16,866 nt of DNA from a bacterium UBP18_UBA7526 (GTDB taxonomy: Bacteria > UBP18 > UBA7526): NCBI GenBank assembly GCA_002478245.1, contig DLMW01000059.1:15466-32331 (forward strand), in the 5' to 3' direction. The translations under genes were made by a program, and so were the position numbers. A model generated the notes under the pieces. The model saw only the letters and a list, made by a program, of their open reading frames with translations. It did not search any database and was not told where the DNA came from. Below are positions 12,772 to 16,866 of the stretch, one piece after another (position 1 is the first letter of the stretch; every line of letters begins with the position of its first letter).

Positions 12772-14735
12772 TCCCTCTTCTCCTCTTCCATCTTATAGGC
12801 CTCTATGATGTCCCCTTCCTTTAGGTCAGCGAAGTCTCCCAGGCCGATGCCACACTCAAAGCCTTCCTTTACCTCTTTGACGTCCTCTTTGAAGCGCTTA
12901 AGGGAGTTAATGCTCCCTTCATAGATTACCTTTCCTTCCCTCAAGAGTCTCACCTCGGCATTCCTTACCATGCTTCCTTCCTTCACATAGGAGCCAGCAA
13001 CCATCCCCTTGGGGATCTTGAATATCCGGCGCACCTCTGCCCTTCCTAAGATCACCTCTTTTAACCTAGGAGGAAGCAGGCCTTTCATGGCTCGCTTAAC
13101 ATCCTCTATCGCTTCATAGATTACCTCATAGGTTCGGATATCCACATTCTCTCCCGAAGCCAGGCTCTGGGCACCGGGCTCTACCTTAACCCGGAAACCA
13201 ATAATTATGGCATCCGAGGCAGAGGCCAAGATAACATCCGATTCATTGATCGCCCCCACCCCTTTATGGATGACATTCACTCTCACCTCTGCGCTCGATA
13301 AGGACTCCATGGAATCGCCCAAGGCCTCAATCGAACCCTGAACATCGCCCTTGATAATGAGGGAAAGCTCCTTTAGCCTCCCTTCCTCTATCTGTCTATA
13401 GAGACTATCCAGGCTTATGTGGCTGGGCTTGGCTAACTCCAAAGCCTTTGCTTCTTCCTGCCTCTTTTCTGCTATCTCACGCGCCTGGGCCTCATCTTCT
13501 ACTACCTCAAACCTATCCCCTGCCTGGGGGACACCAGAGAGGCCGGAGACCTCAACCGGTATGGAAGGTTCTGCTTTTTCCATTTCCCTTCCCAGATCAT
13601 TAATTAATCTTCTCACCCTTCCCGAATAATTTCCGGCTACCAGGACATCCCCTACTCTTAAGGTTCCATTCTGGACTAAAACCGTAGCTACTGGCCCCTT
13701 CCCCCTGTCCAGCCGGGCCTCGATGACCGTTCCCTTTGCCCGAAGGGTGGGGTCGGCTTTTAGTTCCAGCATCTCCGCCTCTAATAAGAGCATTTCTAAA
13801 AGTTCATCAATACCCTTCTTCTCTTTGGCAGAGATCTTGGCCGCAATGGTCTTCCCTCCCCACTCCTCTGGTGTCAGATTATAATCCCTCAATTGCCTCT
13901 TTACCCTTTCCGGATCAGCATGGGGTAGATCACACTTATTTATCGCCACTACAATAGGTACTTTTGCTGCTTTGGCATGGTCGATGGCCTCTATAGTCTG
14001 GGGCATGACCCCATCGTCTGCCGCCACTACCAGGACCACAATATCCGTCACCTGTGCTCCCCTGGCCCGCATGGCAGTGAAGGCCTCATGGCCGGGGGTG
14101 TCCAGGAAGACCACCTTCCCCTTCTTCAAATCTACTTCATAGGCCCCGATGTGTTGGGTGATCCCTCCCGCTTCCTGAGCAATGATATTGCTCTCCCTTA
14201 TGGCATCTAAGAGAAGGGTCTTTCCATGATCCACATGGCCCATGATGGTAATCACGGGTGGACGGGGAACCAATCTCTTTCCCCTCTCTATTTCTTTTGG
14301 GATGACCTTCTTCTTTGCTACTGGTAAGGCCTCAACAACAAATCCATACTCAAAGGCCACCTTATTGGCCGTAGCAACATTCAAGGATTGATTGATGGTC
14401 GCCAGGACACCTTTGCCCATTAGCTTCTTTATTAGTTCGCTTACCTTTATTCCCATCCTTTGGGCTAATTCCCCCACAGTAATCGTCTCCTCAATCCTAA
14501 TCACCTCTTTCGGTTTCTCTACTATGGGTGGCTTCTCAATAATCTCCGCCACCTTCTCTTCCACTGGGGTCTCCTTCTCCTCTATCTTGGCGATGACCTT
14601 CTCTATCTCCTCCTCAATGAGAACGCTCATATGGCTCTTCACCTCCATCCCCAGATCCTTTAAAAAGGCAAGGAGTTCCTTACTGCTCATCCCCAACTCC
14701 CGAGCCAGTTCATATACCTTCATTCTCTCAACCAT
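12768..14735 (-). CDS. infB: Translation initiation factor IF-2
   Basis: IF2 is the GTPase that brings initiator tRNA to the 30S subunit and promotes subunit joining. The 655-residue product has a short N-terminal IF2_N domain (MKVYELARELGMSSKELL near 5-22), a glutamate-rich linker and a second IF2_N-like unit (TVGELAQRMGIKVSELIKKL near 86-105). The GTPase follows, with GHVDHGKT at 166-173, DTPGHE at 212-217 and NKCD at 266-269, then the beta-barrel and C-terminal tRNA-binding domains. It is shorter than the E. coli protein (890) and close to compact IF2 of thermophiles. I chose the ATG at 14735 because AAGGAGGA (14742-14749) lies 6 nt upstream. An in-frame TTG at 14780 would swallow that site. 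Its stop overlaps the ylxP start. Confidence 0.98.
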   Translation of the reverse strand: MVERMKVYELARELGMSSKELLAFLKDLGMEVKSHMSVLIEEEIEKVIAKIEEKETPVEEKVAEIIEKPPIVEKPKEVIRIEETITVGELAQRMGIKVSELIKKLMGKGVLATINQSLNVATANKVAFEYGFVVEALPVAKKKVIPKEIERGKRLVPRPPVITIMGHVDHGKTLLLDAIRESNIIAQEAGGITQHIGAYEVDLKKGKVVFLDTPGHEAFTAMRARGAQVTDIVVLVVAADDGVMPQTIEAIDHAKAAKVPIVVAINKCDLPHADPERVKRQLRDYNLTPEEWGGKTIAAKISAKEKKGIDELLEMLLLEAEMLELKADPTLRAKGTVIEARLDRGKGPVATVLVQNGTLRVGDVLVAGNYSGRVRRLINDLGREMEKAEPSIPVEVSGLSGVPQAGDRFEVVEDEAQAREIAEKRQEEAKALELAKPSHISLDSLYRQIEEGRLKELSLIIKGDVQGSIEALGDSMESLSSAEVRVNVIHKGVGAINESDVILASASDAIIIGFRVKVEPGAQSLASGENVDIRTYEVIYEAIEDVKRAMKGLLPPRLKEVILGRAEVRRIFKIPKGMVAGSYVKEGSMVRNAEVRLLREGKVIYEGSINSLKRFKEDVKEVKEGFECGIGLGDFADLKEGDIIEAYKMEEEKRE

Positions 14736-14740
14736 AGTAT

Positions 14741-14764
14741 TTCCTCCTTCACCCCCTTCGGGGG
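14741..14764 (-). promoter_or_regulatory. Strong ribosome-binding site with adjacent GC hairpin before infB
   Basis: The near-perfect Shine-Dalgarno at 14741-14749 is preceded, 2 nt away, by CCCCC-GAA-GGGGG (14752-14764), a compact 4-5 bp GC hairpin. The hairpin could affect ribosome loading. The rest of the nusA-infB gap (14765-14815) shows nothing clear. The genes ylxR and ylxQ, often found in this position, are absent. Confidence 0.55.
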
Positions 14765-14815
14765 AAGTTATAAGCAACAATGAACAGGGAGCAATTAGAT
14801 TGCACGATAGCTCGA

Positions 14816-16069
14816 TCAGTCTCTCACTTTCTCTTCTGCTTCTTCTATCAAAACCTTTGCTCCTTTTAGGATTTTGAGCGCGGTAATTCTTCCGATTCCC
14901 TTGACCTTTATCAAGTCCTCTATCTTACTCTGGGCGATATCGACTACATTCTTAAAGCCTGCTTCCTCTAAAGTCTGGGCGATCTTTTCCCCCACGCCCG
15001 GCAGTTCGGTCAGCTCTATCTTTGCCTTCTCTTCTAAGGCTTTCTCCTCCGGGCTCTTGAGATCTATCTTCCATCCCGTCAGTTTCGCTGCCAGGCGAAC
15101 ATTCTGCCCTTTCCTACCAATGGCCAGGGAGAGTTTATCCTTGGGAACGATGACCTCCATCTCCCCCTCTTCCTTATGGATAATGACCTTCTCTACCTGG
15201 GCAGGCTTCAAAGCACTGGAGACGAAGGCAACCGGATCCTCACTATAGGGGATGATATCGATCTTCTCTCCTCTCAGTTCCTGGATAATGGAGTTCACCC
15301 TCGCTCCTCTTGTCCCCACACAGGAGCCCACGGGATCGACATTGGCATCCTTGGAAGAGACGGCGATCTTCGTCCTTGCTCCCGCCTCCCGGGCGATATT
15401 TTTTATCTCAACAATCTTCTCATATATCTCAGGGACCTCTAACTCAAATAGTCTCCTCACCAGTCCCGGATGGGTCCGGGAGAGTATGATCTGGGGCCCG
15501 CGCGGCGTCTTCTTTACATGGAGAAGATAGGTCTTTATCCGGTCTCCGTACTTATAGTCCTCACCTGGGGTCTGTTCCCTTACAGGCAGAACGGCCTCTA
15601 TCTTCCCTAAGGTCACGATCACTGTTCTATGCTCTACTCGCTGGACGATTCCGGTAATAATATCCCCTTCCCTTTCCTTAAACTCCTGATATATCTTCTC
15701 CTTCTCCGCCTCCCTTATTCTCTGGGTGACTACCTGCTTTGCCGTCTGGACGGCGATCCGGCCAAACTCCTTGGGAGTGATCTCAACCTCTATCTCCTGA
15801 TTCAATCTCACTCTCTTCTTTATTCTCTTGGCCTCTTCCTTCTCTATCTCAATTCGGGGATTTTCTATCTTCCTAACCACCTTCTTCTTGGCCAATACCT
15901 TCAGTCCCCCAGTATCTGGATTAATATCGATGGTTACATTCTCAATGGAGCCGAAGTGCTTCTTATAGGCAGAGAGAAGGGCGGAGCGTAGGGCCTCCAC
16001 AATGACCCCCATCTCGATCTCCTTCTCCTTCCTTATCTCCTCCATTAACCCCTTTAACTCAACACTCAT
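14816..16069 (-). CDS. nusA: Transcription termination/antitermination protein NusA
   Basis: NusA binds RNA polymerase and nascent RNA and modulates pausing, termination and antitermination. The 417-residue product has the expected order: an N-terminal polymerase-binding domain (about 1-125), an S1 domain (about 135-200), KH1 with DPVGSCVGTRGARV at 245-258, and KH2 with AIGRKGQNVRLA at 316-327. A helix-hairpin-helix segment follows at about 354-405 (LPGVGEKIAQ and VKGIGRITA). The long acidic repeats of the E. coli C-terminus are missing, which is usual outside proteobacteria, while the HhH tail replaces them. AGGAAGGA directly precedes the ATG at 16069, and rimP ends 17 nt upstream. It may act on the leader hairpin of its own operon (16593-16620). 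Confidence 0.97.
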   Translation of the reverse strand: MSVELKGLMEEIRKEKEIEMGVIVEALRSALLSAYKKHFGSIENVTIDINPDTGGLKVLAKKKVVRKIENPRIEIEKEEAKRIKKRVRLNQEIEVEITPKEFGRIAVQTAKQVVTQRIREAEKEKIYQEFKEREGDIITGIVQRVEHRTVIVTLGKIEAVLPVREQTPGEDYKYGDRIKTYLLHVKKTPRGPQIILSRTHPGLVRRLFELEVPEIYEKIVEIKNIAREAGARTKIAVSSKDANVDPVGSCVGTRGARVNSIIQELRGEKIDIIPYSEDPVAFVSSALKPAQVEKVIIHKEEGEMEVIVPKDKLSLAIGRKGQNVRLAAKLTGWKIDLKSPEEKALEEKAKIELTELPGVGEKIAQTLEEAGFKNVVDIAQSKIEDLIKVKGIGRITALKILKGAKVLIEEAEEKVRD

Positions 16070-16086
16070 TCCTTCCTATCCCCTTT

Positions 16087-16545
16087 TTAGAATTCAATCT
16101 CTAAATTTGCCTTTGCGATATTCTCCCTCGGAATCTCTATAATCTTTCCTGCCTCTGTTTCCAGGGCGATCCTTTCCTCTTTATAATCCTTTAGAGTTCC
16201 CACAAACATCTTCTGGTTATCGATGGGGGAGAAGGTCTTGACTCTGATTAGCCTTCCTTTAAATCTAATGAAGTCCTTCTCCCTCTTCAGTGGTCTATCC
16301 AGGCCGGGGGAGGAGACCTCCAAGAGATAATGGCCTTTTAGGAGATCAGACCTATCCAGGATAGGGTCTATCCTTTTACTCACCCTTTCACAGTCATCTA
16401 TCCTCACTCCCTCTGGCTTATCGATATAGAGGCGTAATATACCCCTACCCCTTCCCATTTTATACTCAATCTCTACCAATTCCATTCCCTCTTCCTCTAA
16501 TATAGGAAGCACCAACCTCTCCACTTCCTCTCTCACCTTCCCCAT
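16087..16545 (-). CDS. rimP: Ribosome maturation factor RimP
   Basis: RimP assists late 30S subunit assembly. The 152-residue product contains LEEEGMELVEIEY near 16-28, GILRLYIDKPEGVRIDDCE near 35-53 and the highly conserved YLLEVSSPGLDRPLK near 73-87, followed by the small C-terminal SH3-like domain. Length is typical. It is the first gene of the operon. A GGGGG run (16551-16555) 5 nt before the ATG at 16545 is the likely ribosome-binding site. Confidence 0.96.
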   Translation of the reverse strand: MGKVREEVERLVLPILEEEGMELVEIEYKMGRGRGILRLYIDKPEGVRIDDCERVSKRIDPILDRSDLLKGHYLLEVSSPGLDRPLKREKDFIRFKGRLIRVKTFSPIDNQKMFVGTLKDYKEERIALETEAGKIIEIPRENIAKANLEIEF

Positions 16546-16555
16546 TTTGACCCCC

Positions 16556-16568
16556 GTTTACCGTAAAC
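16556..16568. repeat. 13-bp palindrome next to the rimP ribosome-binding site
   Basis: GTTTAC-C-GTAAAC is a perfect 6+6 palindrome directly upstream of the GGGGG ribosome-binding site of rimP. In RNA the one-base centre means a shorter hairpin. It could equally be a protein-binding dyad or part of a common GGTTTACGGTAAACG intergenic repeat. No function can be assigned. Confidence 0.4.
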
Positions 16569-16592
16569 CGCTATTTCCTGATTCGCGTCTAA

Positions 16593-16620
16593 CAAAAAGG
16601 AGTGGGTTGAGCCCACTCCT
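16593..16620 (-). terminator. Intrinsic terminator-like hairpin in the rimP-nusA-infB leader
   Basis: On the minus strand AGGAGTGGG pairs perfectly with CCCACTCCT (9 bp, 5-nt loop CTCAA), followed immediately by a T-run (TTTTTG). This is a textbook rho-independent terminator shape. It lies downstream of the promoter at 16647-16675 and upstream of rimP, so it would end transcripts before the operon unless bypassed. An upstream 5-bp alternative, TAGGA...TCCTA, touches its 5' arm and could compete. This fits attenuation, with NusA as a possible autoregulator. Confidence 0.75.
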
Positions 16621-16646
16621 AGGAAGTAAATCCTAAGACTAGAAAT

Positions 16647-16675
16647 ATTATAGCACAGGGATATCCAAAATGCAA
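16647..16675 (-). promoter_or_regulatory. Promoter of the rimP-nusA-infB operon
   Basis: On the minus strand a perfect TATAAT (16647-16652) is preceded by TGC, making an extended -10. TTGCAT (16670-16675) lies 17 bp upstream as a partial -35. Transcription would start near 16640, giving a leader of about 95 nt before rimP. From here to the right window edge there is no gene. The stretch 16676-16826 shows only AT/GC-mixed sequence without a recognisable element. Confidence 0.75.
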
Positions 16676-16826
16676 GAAAAATTTTTAGGTGTGGGGGAGC
16701 GACTTTTGGAAGGTTTTTTCAGGAAGGCTAGCTAACGGGATTTTACGGGATCGAACACAATCTACCTCGCTTTCGTGGCTCATCTATTATAGGGAAACAA
16801 TTCTGTGACGGTCGTTTAGAAGATTG

Positions 16827-16856
16827 TTGACAAAAAAGTAATAGAAACAAGATAAC
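16827..16856 (+). promoter_or_regulatory. Possible outward promoter at the right edge
   Basis: On the plus strand a perfect -35 TTGACA (16827-16832) is followed after 18 bp by GATAAC (16851-16856), a 4/6 match to the -10. It points out of the window. The transcript's first bases would include CCCC-TTC-GGGG (16856-16866), a small hairpin cut by the window end. The weak -10 and lack of a visible downstream gene limit confidence. Confidence 0.35.
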
Positions 16857-16866
16857 CCCTTCGGGG

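Noticed and set aside
14736..14780. Longer IF2 starting at a TTG at 14780
   Set aside because: The extra residues would be translated from the strong ribosome-binding site and its hairpin. The ATG at 14735 has ideal spacing.
14392..14877. Plus-strand reading frame of 161 codons over the infB start and nusA end
   Set aside because: It is a serine/isoleucine-rich shadow of the infB N-terminal region, antisense to well-identified genes.
16745..16790. tRNA-like T-loop (GTTCGATCC) on the minus strand
   Set aside because: The flanking bases do not form the 5-bp T-stem, and no acceptor or anticodon arm can be drawn.
16760..16820. Second TATAAT on the minus strand upstream of the rimP promoter
   Set aside because: No acceptable -35 lies at 16-18 bp, and the sequence is part of a short palindromic CTATTATAG.

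Overview
The window is a bacterial chromosome segment in which every well-supported gene lies on the minus strand, so genes are read here from high to low coordinates. It looks like core, vertically inherited DNA from a bacterium whose phylum I cannot name from sequence alone. Arginine is mostly AGG/AGA and isoleucine ATA is common, which is often seen in thermophilic or deep-branching lineages, but that is only suggestive. The gene order (rimP-nusA-infB ... rpsO-pnp ... ftsK-rodZ-pgsA-pgpA) resembles the order known from Firmicutes and several candidate phyla.

Right part (16.7 kb down to 6.3 kb): a long translation and RNA-metabolism operon. A good sigma-70-type promoter at 16647-16675 is followed within about 20 nt by an intrinsic-terminator-like hairpin (16593-16620) that lies before the first gene, so the operon appears to be attenuated in its leader. 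Then come rimP (ribosome maturation), nusA (transcription elongation/termination factor), infB (IF2), ylxP (DUF503), a decayed TPR-like fragment, rbfA, nrnA (DHH/DHHA1 nanoRNase/pAp phosphatase), truB (tRNA psi55), ribF (FMN/FAD synthesis), rpsO (S15) and pnp (PNPase). rpsO has its own extended -10 promoter at the end of ribF and a perfect 9-bp hairpin in its leader.

Middle (6.3-4.68 kb): uppP (undecaprenyl-PP phosphatase), then a minimal nucleotidyltransferase (MNT) gene whose stop codon overlaps the start of a broken HEPN-domain gene. This is a decayed MNT/HEPN toxin-antitoxin-type pair sitting between uppP and ftsK. The first 33 bp of the MNT gene and the first 33 bp of ftsK are near-identical (29/33), so the module is bracketed by a direct repeat made of the ftsK start region. 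This is the most unusual structure in the window.

Left part (4.68 kb to 1): ftsK (DNA translocase), a RodZ-like HTH/membrane protein, an unrecognised multi-pass membrane protein, pgsA and a 3'-truncated pgpA (phosphatidylglycerol synthesis). These are tightly packed with short gaps or overlaps and form an envelope/division/phospholipid cluster.

No rRNA, tRNA, CRISPR, insertion sequence or phage gene was found. I see no wholly new multi-gene system. The novelty lies in the MNT/HEPN scar with its repeat, two gene remnants inside core operons, and several leader hairpins.
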